NCBI GenBank assembly: GCA_035294245.1
Contig: DATGLG010000041.1
Location: 62,001 to 126,000, forward strand
Source: DATGLG01 sp035294245
Lineage (GTDB): Bacteria; Pseudomonadota; Alphaproteobacteria; JACZXZ01
Length of the DNA: 64,000 bases
Direction: 5' to 3'
The notes below the pieces were generated by a model, which saw nothing but the letters and a program-made list of their open reading frames with translations, ran no database searches and was not told the origin of the DNA. Position 1 is the stretch's first letter, and the number at the start of each line of letters is the position of its first letter. Shown here one piece after another: positions 33,378-42,319 of this stretch. Position numbers and translations under genes: made by a program.

Positions 33378-35102
33378 GTGCAGGACGCATTGCGCACCGA
33401 GAGCGAGGATCGCGAGGAGCTGGCCCGGTTGCGGGCCGCGCTCGCCGCCTCCCGTGATATTCTCTACGAATGGGATCTCACCACCGACAGCCTGCGCTGG
33501 TCGGAGGGTGCCGCCCACCTGCTCCGCATCGCCGGCCTCGAGGCGGGCTGCCGCGGAGAGGCCTTCGAGCGTCGCCTCAACCCCGAGGACACGCCGACGC
33601 GCCGGCTCGCCCTCTCGAACCATCTTGTCACCCGCGAGGACTACGATTGCGAATACCGGGTGCGCACCGACAACGGCGAATTCCAATGGGTGCACGATCG
33701 CGGCGCTGCCAGCTTCGGCCCCGACGGCAAGCCGTGCGTCTTTACCGGCGTGCTGCGCATTGTCACCGCGCGCAAGGAGGACCAGGCACGGCTCGAATAT
33801 CTCGCGAGCTATGACGAGCTGACCGGGCACTATAATCGCACGCGCTTGCGCGAATCCCTCGACCATGCGCTCGCCTATGCAACGCGCTACGGGGTCTCCG
33901 GCGGCTATCTCGCCATCGGTATCGACAAGCTCGGCCTCTTGGGCGAGGCCTTCGGCTATCAGAGCGTCAATCAAGTCGTCGTCGAGGTCGGCAATCGGCT
34001 CGATCGCTGCCTGCGCGCGAGCGATGTCATCGGCCGCGCCGGCGATGACGGCTTCGGCGTCATTCTCGGGCAGTGCCGCGAGGGCGATCTGCCCGCGGCC
34101 GCCGAGAAAATCCTGGAAGCGGTGCGCGGAAGCGCGGTCGAGACGGCGAGCGGGCCCGTCCATGTCACGGTCTCGATCGGCGCCGTGATTTTTCCTGACG
34201 GCGCGCGCATCACGCCTGACGTGATGGCGAAGGCCGATTTGGCGCTCCAGGCGGCGCGCCAGAGCGGCCGCGACAACTATGTCTGCTACCGCAACTCGGA
34301 GAAGGAGCGTCAGGACCACCGGCGCCATGTCGAGATCTTCGAGGAGGTCCAGGCCGCCCTTCGCGACGGGCGCCTTATCTTCGCCTATCAGCCTGTCGTG
34401 GATGCGGCGAACAACAAGATCGCCTTCCACGAATGCCTGCTCCGCATGCGCCGCGAGTCGGGCGAGCTTGTGCCCGCGGGTCAGTTCATTCCCGTTGTCG
34501 AGAATCTCGGGCTCATCCGCGCCATCGACCGGCGCACGCTCGAACTCGCCGTCGCCGACTTGCGCCAGCATCGCGATCTCGTCCTCGCCGTGAATGTCTC
34601 GAGCATCACCGCCTTCGACCGCTCCTGGTTCCGCCTCCTCTGCGCCTTCGTCAAGGACCGCCCCGACATCGCCGAGCGGCTCATCGTTGAGATCACCGAG
34701 ACCGCCGCCGTGCCCGATTTCGACGAGATGGCGCATTTCGTCGCCGCGTTGCGCAAGCTCGGCTGCAAGGTGGCGCTCGACGATTTCGGCGCGGGCTACA
34801 CTTCGTTCCGCCATCTCAAGACCCTGACCCTGGATCTCATAAAGATCGACGGCGCCTTCGTCCGCGATGTCACCAGCAATCTCGACAACCAGCTCTTCAT
34901 CCGCACCCTGGCGGGGTTGGGCGAAGGCTTCGGCCTCGCCACCGTCGCCGAATGCGTGGAGACTGCGGAGGAGGCGGAGCTCCTGACCCATCATGGCATC
35001 ACCTTCCTCCAGGGCTATCACCTCGGCCGCCCGACGGTCGAGCCGGCATGGAAGACGGAGGCCACGCCGCCGGTGCTCACACGCGCCTCGATGCGCGGCT
35101 AG
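33378..35102 (+). CDS. PAS-GGDEF-EAL protein, degenerate GGDEF, likely c-di-GMP phosphodiesterase
   Basis: 574-aa cytoplasmic protein. A PAS domain (about 20-135) is followed by a GGDEF domain (about 140-300) whose active-site motif reads GDDGF instead of GGDEF, so cyclase activity is doubtful. The EAL domain (about 320-555) has ECLLR in place of EALLR but keeps the other catalytic residues: Asn in LAVNVSS, Glu in IVEITETA, Asp-Asp in LDDFGAGY, Lys in LIKIDGAF, Glu in VAECVET and Gln in FLQGYHLGRP. Start codon is GTG with AGGAG nine bases upstream. No membrane segment. Confidence 0.9.
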   Translation: MQDALRTESEDREELARLRAALAASRDILYEWDLTTDSLRWSEGAAHLLRIAGLEAGCRGEAFERRLNPEDTPTRRLALSNHLVTREDYDCEYRVRTDNGEFQWVHDRGAASFGPDGKPCVFTGVLRIVTARKEDQARLEYLASYDELTGHYNRTRLRESLDHALAYATRYGVSGGYLAIGIDKLGLLGEAFGYQSVNQVVVEVGNRLDRCLRASDVIGRAGDDGFGVILGQCREGDLPAAAEKILEAVRGSAVETASGPVHVTVSIGAVIFPDGARITPDVMAKADLALQAARQSGRDNYVCYRNSEKERQDHRRHVEIFEEVQAALRDGRLIFAYQPVVDAANNKIAFHECLLRMRRESGELVPAGQFIPVVENLGLIRAIDRRTLELAVADLRQHRDLVLAVNVSSITAFDRSWFRLLCAFVKDRPDIAERLIVEITETAAVPDFDEMAHFVAALRKLGCKVALDDFGAGYTSFRHLKTLTLDLIKIDGAFVRDVTSNLDNQLFIRTLAGLGEGFGLATVAECVETAEEAELLTHHGITFLQGYHLGRPTVEPAWKTEATPPVLTRASMRG

Positions 35103-35189
35103 GGAGAATTCGCGCGCAAGAAGCGGAGTGCCCCAGGCCGCGAAGCTCATAGGCTGAGCCTCGTCCAATCCCGGTCGAGGCTCAGCGCC

Positions 35190-36419
35190 ATGAGCACCCA
35201 ACCTGCAACGCGCCTATCGCCTGCCTTCAATCGCCTGGCCTGGTCCAACCTCGCCGCGCAGTCGGCCGAGCAGATCGGCCTCGCGGCCGCTCCCATCATT
35301 GCCGTGCTCGCCTTTGGCGCTGGCGCTGGCGAGACCGGCTTGCTCCAGACGGCGCAGACGCTGCCGTTCCTGCTGCTCGCGCTCCCCGCCGGCATGCTGG
35401 CAGACCGCGCCTCGCGCTGCCGCCTCATGACCGCGGCCGAGGCCCTGCGCGCCGCCTCGCTCGCCGCCATCCTGATTCTTGCCGACCTCGGCGGGCTAAC
35501 GCTGCCGCTTCTCGCAGCCCTGGGATTTCTCGGCGCCTGCGGTACGATTGCCTATAGCGTCGCAGCCCCCTCGCTGGTGCCGGCACTCGTGCGGCCCGAC
35601 GAGCTTGCCGCGGCGAATGGGCGGATCGAGCTCGCCCGCACGATGGCCTATGCCGCGGGTCCGGCCTTGGCCGGTGCGCTCATCGGCTGGATCGGCGGGG
35701 CGCCGGCCTTCGGCGTCGCCGCGGCGCTATCCGGCGGCGCCGTGCTCCTCCTCGCCGGGCTCCGCGAGCCGGCACGCCCGTCCCTGCCGCCACGTCGCGT
35801 GCGCCAGGATCTGCGCGAGGGCGCGAGCTTCGTCTTCGGCCACCCGCTGCTGCTGCCCGTTTTCCTGACCCAGCTCATCTTCAACACGGCCTTCTTCGTG
35901 CTCCAGGCCGTCTATGTGCCCTATGCCATGCACCGGCTCGGGGTCTCGGCCTCGGGTGTTGGGGCTACTCTCGCAGCCTACGGAATCGGCATGATCGTCG
36001 GGGCGCTGCTCGCGCCACGGATCGCGCGCCGCCTGCCCTTCGGCGCCGTCATCGCCATCGGACCGCTCGCCGGGCTGGCTGCCGCCCTCGTGATGGTCAC
36101 GACCATCTGGCTTCCTTCCATCCTGCTCGCGGGGCTGAGCTTCTTTCTCGTTGGCGTCGGCCCGATCCTCTGGGTGATCAGCACCACCACGCTGCGGCAG
36201 ACCATCACGCCGCCGGCAATGCTCGGGCGGGTCTCGGCGATCTTCATCATGGCCTATGGCTCGCGCGCCTTCGGCTCGGCGCTCGGGGCCGTGGTCGGGG
36301 GACTCTATGGCGCCGAGAGCTGCCTCGTCGTCGCGGCCTTGGGCTTTCTCGCCCAGGCCCTGGTGATTCTGGCTTCGCCTGTGCTCCGCCTCGCGCGGCA
36401 GCCGCAGATGGCTGCCTGA
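35190..36419 (+). CDS. MFS transporter (EntS/MFS_3-like)
   Basis: 409-aa membrane protein with about 12 hydrophobic helices. The first cytoplasmic loop carries LPAGMLADRASRCRLM, the MFS motif A. FLTQLIFNTAFFVLQAVYVP and the late TTTLRQTITPPAMLGRVSA match the EntS-like MFS_3 group of drug or siderophore exporters. Substrate unknown. Convergent with phaR. Confidence 0.88.
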   Translation: MSTQPATRLSPAFNRLAWSNLAAQSAEQIGLAAAPIIAVLAFGAGAGETGLLQTAQTLPFLLLALPAGMLADRASRCRLMTAAEALRAASLAAILILADLGGLTLPLLAALGFLGACGTIAYSVAAPSLVPALVRPDELAAANGRIELARTMAYAAGPALAGALIGWIGGAPAFGVAAALSGGAVLLLAGLREPARPSLPPRRVRQDLREGASFVFGHPLLLPVFLTQLIFNTAFFVLQAVYVPYAMHRLGVSASGVGATLAAYGIGMIVGALLAPRIARRLPFGAVIAIGPLAGLAAALVMVTTIWLPSILLAGLSFFLVGVGPILWVISTTTLRQTITPPAMLGRVSAIFIMAYGSRAFGSALGAVVGGLYGAESCLVVAALGFLAQALVILASPVLRLARQPQMAA

Positions 36420-36466
36420 GCGACGATGCCATTTCGATCTTGGGCTGGCGTGGCGAGCGCCGGGCC

Positions 36467-37084
36467 TCAGCCCTCGCCCTTGCTGCTCTTGCCGAGCTCG
36501 TTGAGCTGGCGCTGGAGCGCGTCGATCTTCTCCTTGAGCTCGTTGAGCGTGTCCCGCGACGCTTCCTCCGCCGGCTTGGAGCCTCCAGACTCGCCGCCGG
36601 CACCTCCCGTCGGTCCTTCGCCGCCGAAGGGGGTGAACATCTTCATGGCGCGCTCCATCATCGCTACGTTCTGCTTGCCCATCTCCTCGAGCGGACCGAA
36701 GGGGAAGAAGCCGTCGAAGGCTCCCTTCATGTATTGCCGGAACTTCTCCTGGTTCTGGGCGAAGGCCTTCATGCTCGATTCGAGATAGCGCGGAAGCATG
36801 TTGCCGAGGCTGTCGCCATAGAAGCCGATGAGCTGCCGGAGGAAGCTGATGGGGAGCAGATTCTGTCCCTTGCCCTCCTCCTCGACGATGATCTGGGTGA
36901 GCACAGAGCGCGTAATGTCCTCGCCGGTCTTGGCGTCATAGACCACGAATTCCTTGTTGTCCTTCACCATCTGGCAAAGATCGTCGAGGGTCACGTAGCT
37001 GCTGGTCTCGGTGTTGTAGAGGCGCCGGTTGGCGTATTTCTTGATGGTGATCGGCGCTGCCGCCTCGCTCGTCTTCGCTGCCAT
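36467..37084 (-). CDS. phaR: Polyhydroxyalkanoate synthesis repressor PhaR
   Basis: 205-aa DNA-binding repressor that senses PHA granules and controls phasin genes. The PHB/PHA accumulation regulator domain is at the N-terminus: ITIKKYANRRLYNTETSSYV then VKDNKEFVVYDAKTGEDITR. Two further conserved segments (LPISFLRQLIGFYG; LPRYLESSMKAFAQNQEKFR) follow, with a Gly-rich linker and a C-terminal coiled coil. ATG 37084 is taken rather than GTG 37090. It flanks PHA synthesis genes in opposite orientation. Confidence 0.93.
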   Translation of the reverse strand: MAAKTSEAAAPITIKKYANRRLYNTETSSYVTLDDLCQMVKDNKEFVVYDAKTGEDITRSVLTQIIVEEEGKGQNLLPISFLRQLIGFYGDSLGNMLPRYLESSMKAFAQNQEKFRQYMKGAFDGFFPFGPLEEMGKQNVAMMERAMKMFTPFGGEGPTGGAGGESGGSKPAEEASRDTLNELKEKIDALQRQLNELGKSSKGEG

Positions 37085-37224
37085 GACCACGCCACCAGCC
37101 TCAAGGGGTTATTCTCCGATCAGTATACGTGGAATCTCGCGGCGGCGCGCAAGCATTTCTCGCAACCTCTCGGGCGGCGCCCGTCCGCTAGCCTCTCGCC
37201 AGGGCCTTGGCTATACTCCGCGCC

Positions 37225-37644
37225 ATGTCGGAGCCGCCGGATCTCGAGAGCCTGGTCAGCCGCTATCTCGACCTCTGGCAAGAGCAGTGGGCCGCGATGG
37301 CCGCCGATCCCGAGCTGGCCGATGCGCTCGCACGCTGGTTCGGCATGATCAATTACGCCGGAAGCAGCTTCCTCGCCGGCTTGGGGCCGGCCGCATCATC
37401 CGCTCATCCGGCGCGCGGCGAGGAGAGTGATGGGCGAACCGCAGACCGACGCGCGCGCGAGCCCGAGGCGGCCGCCCCGTCTCGGCCCGCGCCCCCTCGC
37501 GCTTCACCTGGGGACGGCGGCGCTGACCTGGCTGAGCTCAGAGAGCGTCTTGCCGCACTTGATGAGCGGCTCGCTGCCTTGGAAGCCGGCGCTGCTCGAC
37601 GCCGCGGCGGAGCTGCGCGCAAGCCTCGACGGCGTCGCCGCTGA
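37225..37644 (+). CDS. Small PhaE-like/coiled-coil protein overlapping the PHA synthase-like gene
   Basis: 139-aa protein. The N-terminal part LVSRYLDLWQEQWAAMAADP resembles the start of PHA synthase accessory subunits. The middle is a Pro/Ala linker. Residues about 108-128 form a leucine heptad coiled coil (LAELRERLAALDERLAALEA) and the C-terminus is Arg-rich. Its last 215 bp overlap the next gene in another frame. A TATACT lies seven bases before the ATG, so the mRNA may be leaderless. A role as a synthase partner is inference from context. Confidence 0.65.
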   Translation: MSEPPDLESLVSRYLDLWQEQWAAMAADPELADALARWFGMINYAGSSFLAGLGPAASSAHPARGEESDGRTADRRAREPEAAAPSRPAPPRASPGDGGADLAELRERLAALDERLAALEAGAARRRGGAARKPRRRRR

Positions 37645-38779
37645 GGCGCTCGCGGCGGCGCTCGACCGCGAGGTGCGGCGCCGCCTCCATCTCTTCCTCC
37701 TGGGACTCGAGCGCTACCGCCATCATCCCTATCGCCGCGCCCTCGCCGAGCCGCCCGTGCTGTGGCAGCAGGGAACCACGCGCCTTCTCGATTATGGCGC
37801 GGATCGGGAAGGTCGAGGAGATGGCGGCGTCCGGAGACGGGCGGGGAGAGGTGGCAATGTCGCCCTCTTCGTGCCCTCCCTCGTCAATCGCGGCTATATC
37901 CTCGACCTCGCCGAAGGGAACAGCCTGCTGCGCTGGATCGCTGGGCACGGCGTCCGTCCGCTCCTCGTCGATTGGGGGCGGCCGGGGCCGGTCGAGCGCG
38001 GCTTCGATCTCACGGACTACGTGGCGGGACGGCTTGAGGCCGCGCTCGACGCCGCCGTCGCCGCGGCCGGAGGACCCATCGCCGTGGTCGGCTATTGCAT
38101 GGGCGGGAACCTCGCCCTGGCCTTGGCCCAGCGCCGCCCGGACACCGTGCGGGCCTTGGCCTTGCTGGCGACGCCCTGGGATTTCCATGCCGATCGCCCG
38201 GAGCTGAGCCGCGCCGTCGCCGCGGCGGCCGAGCCCCTTCTCCATGCCGCCGATCGCCTGGGCGAGCTCTCGACCGACGTGCTCCAGGCCCTCTTCTTCC
38301 TCCTCGATCCCTATCTGGCGCCGCGCAAGTTCCTGCGCTTCGCCAATTTCGAGCCGGGCTCGCCGCGCGAGCTCGCCTTCGTCGCCCTCGAGGACTGGCT
38401 CAATGACGGGGTGCCTCTGGCGGCCGCGGTGGCGCGGGAATGCCTGAGCGGCTGGTATGGCGAGAATACCGCCGGGCGGGGCGCCTGGCGCATTGCCGGC
38501 CAAGCCGTCGAGCCTCGCGCCATCGGGGTGCCCAGCCTGGTCGTGGTGCCCGCCCAGGACCGCATCGTGCCGCCGGCCTCGGCCGAGCCCCTCGCCCGGC
38601 TCATCCCTGGGGCGGAGCGTCTGCAGCCCAGCCTCGGCCATATCGGCATGGTGGTCGGGGGGAGGGCGCCCCGGGCTTTGTGGCAGCCCCTCGCGGCCTG
38701 GCTCGTCCGCACCAGCGCGCCGCGGCCGAAAGGTTCCCGCCGCCGGCGCGCCTTGCCTTCGCAGCTGCGAGAGACCTAA
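37430..38779 (+). CDS. PHA synthase-like alpha/beta hydrolase
   Basis: 449-aa alpha/beta-hydrolase of the PhaC family. The lipase-like box is GYCMGGNLALAL near residue 222 with Cys as nucleophile, as in PHA synthases. FVPSLVNRGYILDL, LLVDWGRPG, the catalytic Asp region VVPAQDRIVPP and His region LGHIGMVVGG follow. It is shorter than class I PhaC (about 570-600 aa), closer to class III/IV. AGGAGA lies just before GTG 37427/ATG 37430. It is followed by phaA and phaB. Polymerase versus depolymerase-like activity is not proven. Confidence 0.82.
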   Translation: MGEPQTDARASPRRPPRLGPRPLALHLGTAALTWLSSESVLPHLMSGSLPWKPALLDAAAELRASLDGVAAEALAAALDREVRRRLHLFLLGLERYRHHPYRRALAEPPVLWQQGTTRLLDYGADREGRGDGGVRRRAGRGGNVALFVPSLVNRGYILDLAEGNSLLRWIAGHGVRPLLVDWGRPGPVERGFDLTDYVAGRLEAALDAAVAAAGGPIAVVGYCMGGNLALALAQRRPDTVRALALLATPWDFHADRPELSRAVAAAAEPLLHAADRLGELSTDVLQALFFLLDPYLAPRKFLRFANFEPGSPRELAFVALEDWLNDGVPLAAAVARECLSGWYGENTAGRGAWRIAGQAVEPRAIGVPSLVVVPAQDRIVPPASAEPLARLIPGAERLQPSLGHIGMVVGGRAPRALWQPLAAWLVRTSAPRPKGSRRRRALPSQLRET

Positions 38780-38836
38780 ACTCAGGATGAGCAGGGCGGG
38801 GCTTCCGTCTCGCACCGACCCCAGGAGGATTTTCCG

Positions 38837-40012
38837 ATGACCGAAGTCGTGATCGCAGGCGCCGCCCGCACCCCGGTCGGCAGCTTCAATGGCTCTCTCA
38901 GCAGCGTCCCCGCATCCTATCTCGGCACGGTCGCCATCCAGGAGGCGCTGAAGCGCGCGCGGGTGGAGCCCGGCGAGGTCGACGAGGTCGTCCTCGGCCA
39001 GATCCTGACCGCGGGCCAAGGCCAGAATCCGGCGCGTCAGGCGGCGATCGCCGCGGGCATCCCGGTCGAGAAGACGGCCTATGGGGTCAACCAGCTCTGC
39101 GGCTCGGGCTTGCGCACGGTGGCCCTGGGCTACCAGGCCATCAAGCTCGGCGACAGCGCCATCGTCGTTACGGGCGGCCAGGAGAGCATGAGCCAGGCGC
39201 CCCATTGCGCCCATCTGCGCAACGGCGTCCGCATGGGCAACTTCGAGTTCATCGACACCATGATCAAGGACGGGCTGTGGGACGCCTTCAACGGCTATCA
39301 CATGGGCAACACCGCCGAGAACGTGGCGCAGAAATGGCAGATCACCCGCGAGGAGCAGGATAAATTCGCTCTCGGCTCCCAGCAGAAGGCCGAGGCGGCG
39401 CAGAAATCCGGGCGCTTCAAGGACGAGATCGCCCCCGTCACCATCAAGGGGCGCAAGGGCGACGTGATCGTCGATAGCGACGAATATCCCAAGCATGGCA
39501 CGACGCTCGAGGTGCTGCAGAAGCTTCGCCCGGCGTTCGACAAGAACGGCTCGGTGACCGCCGGCAACGCCAGCGGCATCAATGACGGCGCCGCCGCCCT
39601 CGTGCTGATGACGGACAAGGAAGCGGCGAAGCGCGGCGTCACTCCCCTCGCTCGCATCGTTTCCTGGGCGACGGCCGGGGTCGATCCTGCGATCATGGGC
39701 TCGGGACCCATACCCGCAAGCCGTATGGCTTTGAAGCGCGCCGGCTGGTCCAAGGACGATCTCGACCTCGTCGAGGCGAACGAGGCTTTCGCGGCGCAGG
39801 CCTGCGCGGTCAACAAGGACCTCGGCTGGGACACCAGCAAGGTCAATGTGAACGGCGGCGCCATCGCCCTCGGGCATCCCATCGGCGCCTCGGGCGGGCG
39901 TGTCCTTGTCACGCTCCTCTACGAGATGCAGAAGCGCAATGCCAAGCGCGGCCTCGCCACCCTCTGCATCGGCGGCGGGATGGGCATTGCCATGTGCGTC
40001 GAGCGCGGCTGA
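38837..40012 (+). CDS. phaA: Acetyl-CoA C-acetyltransferase (beta-ketothiolase)
   Basis: 391-aa thiolase condensing two acetyl-CoA to acetoacetyl-CoA. The acylated Cys is in VNQLCGSGLRTVALG near residue 88. The active-site NEAFAAQA near 316, GGAIALGHPIGASG near 340 and the second Cys in LCIGGGMGIAMCVER complete the set. AGGAGG precedes the ATG. Between the PHA synthase-like gene and phaB, so polymer precursor supply is the likely role. Confidence 0.96.
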   Translation: MTEVVIAGAARTPVGSFNGSLSSVPASYLGTVAIQEALKRARVEPGEVDEVVLGQILTAGQGQNPARQAAIAAGIPVEKTAYGVNQLCGSGLRTVALGYQAIKLGDSAIVVTGGQESMSQAPHCAHLRNGVRMGNFEFIDTMIKDGLWDAFNGYHMGNTAENVAQKWQITREEQDKFALGSQQKAEAAQKSGRFKDEIAPVTIKGRKGDVIVDSDEYPKHGTTLEVLQKLRPAFDKNGSVTAGNASGINDGAAALVLMTDKEAAKRGVTPLARIVSWATAGVDPAIMGSGPIPASRMALKRAGWSKDDLDLVEANEAFAAQACAVNKDLGWDTSKVNVNGGAIALGHPIGASGGRVLVTLLYEMQKRNAKRGLATLCIGGGMGIAMCVERG

Positions 40013-40040
40013 GCCTCACCCTCGCATCCCAACAGGCGAA

Positions 40041-40066
40041 CGGGCCGCTTCCCGCGAGGCGGCCCG
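40041..40066 (+). terminator. Hairpin after phaA
   Basis: CGGGCCGC (40041-40048) pairs perfectly with GCGGCCCG (40059-40066) around a 10-base loop, 28 bases after the phaA stop, followed by GTTTCC. Likely a partial terminator or mRNA-stabilising end. Confidence 0.5.
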
Positions 40067-40076
40067 GTTTCCGTTG

Positions 40077-40104
40077 GCGCCGGCGCGTGCTGCCGCGCCG
40101 GCGC
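40077..40104 (+). terminator. Second, 11-bp hairpin between phaA and phaB
   Basis: GCGCCGGCGCG (40077-40087) pairs perfectly with CGCGCCGGCGC (40094-40104) around a 6-base loop, followed by GCGTTGCTGTTGTT. It may attenuate phaB relative to phaA or stabilise the upstream message. Confidence 0.5.
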
Positions 40105-40180
40105 GCGTTGCTGTTGTTCGCGCGGCGGCTTTCGTGGTTTGATGGCGGAAGGGTTCGCAGAAATCCCATAGGGAGGCATC

Positions 40181-40903
40181 ATGACACGCGTCGCGGTCGT
40201 CACCGGAGGCACCAGGGGCATCGGCGGGGCAATAAGCAAGGCCCTCAAGCATGGCGGCTACAAGGTCGCGGCGAACTACGCCGGCAATGACGAGGCGGCT
40301 AAGGCGTTCAGCGCCGAGACCGGCATCCGCGCCTACAAATTCGATGTCTCGGATTTCAAGGCCTGCGAGGCCGGCGTCAAGCGCATCGAAGAGGAGCTCG
40401 GCCCCATCGATATCCTTGTGAACAATGCGGGGATCACGCGCGATGCGGTGCTTCATCGCATGACCCCGGAGCAATGGTCGGCGGTCGTCGCCACCAATCT
40501 CACCTCCTGTTTCAATATGTGCCGGGTGGTGATCGAAGGCATGCGCGCGCGCAATTTCGGCCGCATCGTGAATATCGGCTCCATCAACGGTCAAGCCGGG
40601 CAATACGGCCAGGTGAACTACGCCGCGGCGAAATCGGGGATTCACGGCTTCACCAAGGCCCTCGCGCAGGAAGGCGCCGCCAAGGGAATCACCGTCAACG
40701 CCATCGCCCCCGGCTATATCGATACCGACATGGTGCGCGCTGTGCCGCCGAACGTGCTGGAGAAGATCGTTGCACGCATTCCGGTCGGGCGGCTCGGCAA
40801 GGCCGAGGAGATCGCGCGCGGCGTTCTCTTCCTCGTCGCCGACGAGGCCGGCTTCATCACCGGATCGACGCTCTCGATCAACGGCGGCCAGCACATGTAT
40901 TGA
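40181..40903 (+). CDS. phaB: Acetoacetyl-CoA reductase
   Basis: 240-aa short-chain dehydrogenase reducing acetoacetyl-CoA to (R)-3-hydroxybutyryl-CoA with NADPH. The cofactor motif TGGTRGIGGAISKAL is near residue 10, NNAGITRD near 86, the catalytic Ser in NIGSINGQAGQYGQVNYAAA near 138, and Tyr-x3-Lys in the same segment (YAAAK). INGGQHMY is the typical PhaB C-terminus, separating it from FabG. GGAGG precedes the ATG. Confidence 0.95.
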   Translation: MTRVAVVTGGTRGIGGAISKALKHGGYKVAANYAGNDEAAKAFSAETGIRAYKFDVSDFKACEAGVKRIEEELGPIDILVNNAGITRDAVLHRMTPEQWSAVVATNLTSCFNMCRVVIEGMRARNFGRIVNIGSINGQAGQYGQVNYAAAKSGIHGFTKALAQEGAAKGITVNAIAPGYIDTDMVRAVPPNVLEKIVARIPVGRLGKAEEIARGVLFLVADEAGFITGSTLSINGGQHMY

Positions 40904-40942
40904 GACGGCTCCGGCCGCGATGCCGGAAGCCTCGCGATCGGC

Positions 40943-41719
40943 TCAGGGCTGCTTCCCCCCGGCGGGTGGCGTCGTAGGCGCCGCGCGCACCAGCTTGCAG
41001 AATTCCAGCAGCTCGTTGAGGTTGAGGTCCGAAACGGCCCAATAGGTCATGGCGCCGTCCGACCAATGGACGAGATTGTCGCCCTGGCGCACGCTCGTCG
41101 CGACACCATCCGTGCGCGCCGTCGTTGGCCAGATGAAGAGCGTGATCACATGTTTGCGATGGTGATAGACAAGGGCCGCCACGTTACGTCCGCCGATATA
41201 GTCGAGCCGACCGCCGATGAGCGGGAAGCCCTCGGTCGTGAGGTCCTTGACCGGCGGCGAGAAGTCGATCTTGGTGTCGAACCAGGGCTTGACCGTATGC
41301 TCGTCGGAGGAGGCGACATCGATCAGGCGATTCTCGGAGAGCATGCCGCGCACATGGCTCGCGAACACCTCGTCGGAGACGAGATTCGCGTTGCGCGGCG
41401 TCACGTAGTAGGTCAGCCCTGCGCTGAGCCCGGCGACGAGCACGAGGGAGGCGGCGAGGCGCAGCCATTGGGGAGGTGCCGCAGGCCGGCGCAGCGTCTC
41501 GCGCTCGATGCGATCGAGAATCGCACCGCGCAGTCGCGCGGAGGCGGGGTGATAGGGCAGCTCCCGCCGCAGGGCTCCGCTCAGCGCGCGCCCCGATGCG
41601 AGCACTGCGGCGCAATTCGGGCACGCGGCGAGATGCGCCTCGATTTCGAGGCCCCGCTCGACGCCGAGCTCGCCGTCGAGATAGGCGTCGAGGAGCGGCC
41701 GTGCCTCCCGGCAGTCCAT
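40943..41719 (-). CDS. Transmembrane anti-sigma factor with zinc-finger (HC2) domain
   Basis: 258-aa inner-membrane protein. The N-terminal cytoplasmic anti-sigma domain has the zinc pattern Cys-3, His-29, Cys-33 and Cys-36 (HLAACPNCA), as in ZAS-type anti-sigma factors. One transmembrane helix (LRLAASLVLVAGLSAGLTYY, about 85-105) leads to a periplasmic domain of about 150 residues that would sense the signal. It starts one base after the stop of the ECF sigma gene, so the two are coupled. Confidence 0.9.
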   Translation of the reverse strand: MDCREARPLLDAYLDGELGVERGLEIEAHLAACPNCAAVLASGRALSGALRRELPYHPASARLRGAILDRIERETLRRPAAPPQWLRLAASLVLVAGLSAGLTYYVTPRNANLVSDEVFASHVRGMLSENRLIDVASSDEHTVKPWFDTKIDFSPPVKDLTTEGFPLIGGRLDYIGGRNVAALVYHHRKHVITLFIWPTTARTDGVATSVRQGDNLVHWSDGAMTYWAVSDLNLNELLEFCKLVRAAPTTPPAGGKQP

Positions 41720-41720
41720 G

Positions 41721-42293
41721 TCAGGTCTCCCCCCGTTCCACAGGCTGCTCGGCGAGCTGCGCTGCGAGCCGCTTCTGGAGCAGGCCGCGGCCGCGCGCCA
41801 GCCGGGACATCACGGTGCCGATCGGGATTCCGGCGATCTCGCCGATCTCCTTATAGCTCAGCTCCTCGATCTCCCGCAGGATCAGGACCTCGCGATAATC
41901 GGCCGGCAAGGCCTCGAGCCCGGCGGTCAGGAGCGCCCGGTCGGCCCGCTCGATGGCGAGGGCCTCTGGCGTGGGGGTGCCGTGTCCGGCGGCTTCGAGC
42001 GCGTGCTCATGGGCGGGATCGAGACGGCCCTCGGCGTCGGGGCTCATCGATTCGCCCTTTGGGTTCTCCTTCAGCCAAGTATAACAACTATTGCGCACGA
42101 TTCTCAGCAACCACGCCTTCGCGTTGCCCCCGTGAAACCCATCGAAATACTTATAGGCTCTCAGGCACGCTTCCTGCGTAACATCTTCGGCATCCGCGCC
42201 GTTGCGCAGGAGCCAGCGCGCTAGGTTATGAGCGGCATCCAGATGAGGGAGCACCTCGCGCTCGAAGCGCGCCCGCTTGCTGATCCCTGGCAT
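41721..42293 (-). CDS. ECF-type RNA polymerase sigma factor
   Basis: 190-aa sigma-70 family ECF factor. Region 2 spans about 10-80 (AHNLARWLLRNGADAEDVTQ then EACLRAYKYFDGF), and region 4 about 120-180, with helix-turn-helix EELSYKEIGEIAGIPIGTV then MSRLARGRGLLQKRL. There is no region 3. It is followed directly by its anti-sigma factor gene. A promoter of sequence identical to one on the divergent phosphoesterase gene precedes it, indicating autoregulation. Confidence 0.94.
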   Translation of the reverse strand: MPGISKRARFEREVLPHLDAAHNLARWLLRNGADAEDVTQEACLRAYKYFDGFHGGNAKAWLLRIVRNSCYTWLKENPKGESMSPDAEGRLDPAHEHALEAAGHGTPTPEALAIERADRALLTAGLEALPADYREVLILREIEELSYKEIGEIAGIPIGTVMSRLARGRGLLQKRLAAQLAEQPVERGET

Positions 42294-42319
42294 GCCTGGC
42301 TGGTCTCCGTTACCAAGTA

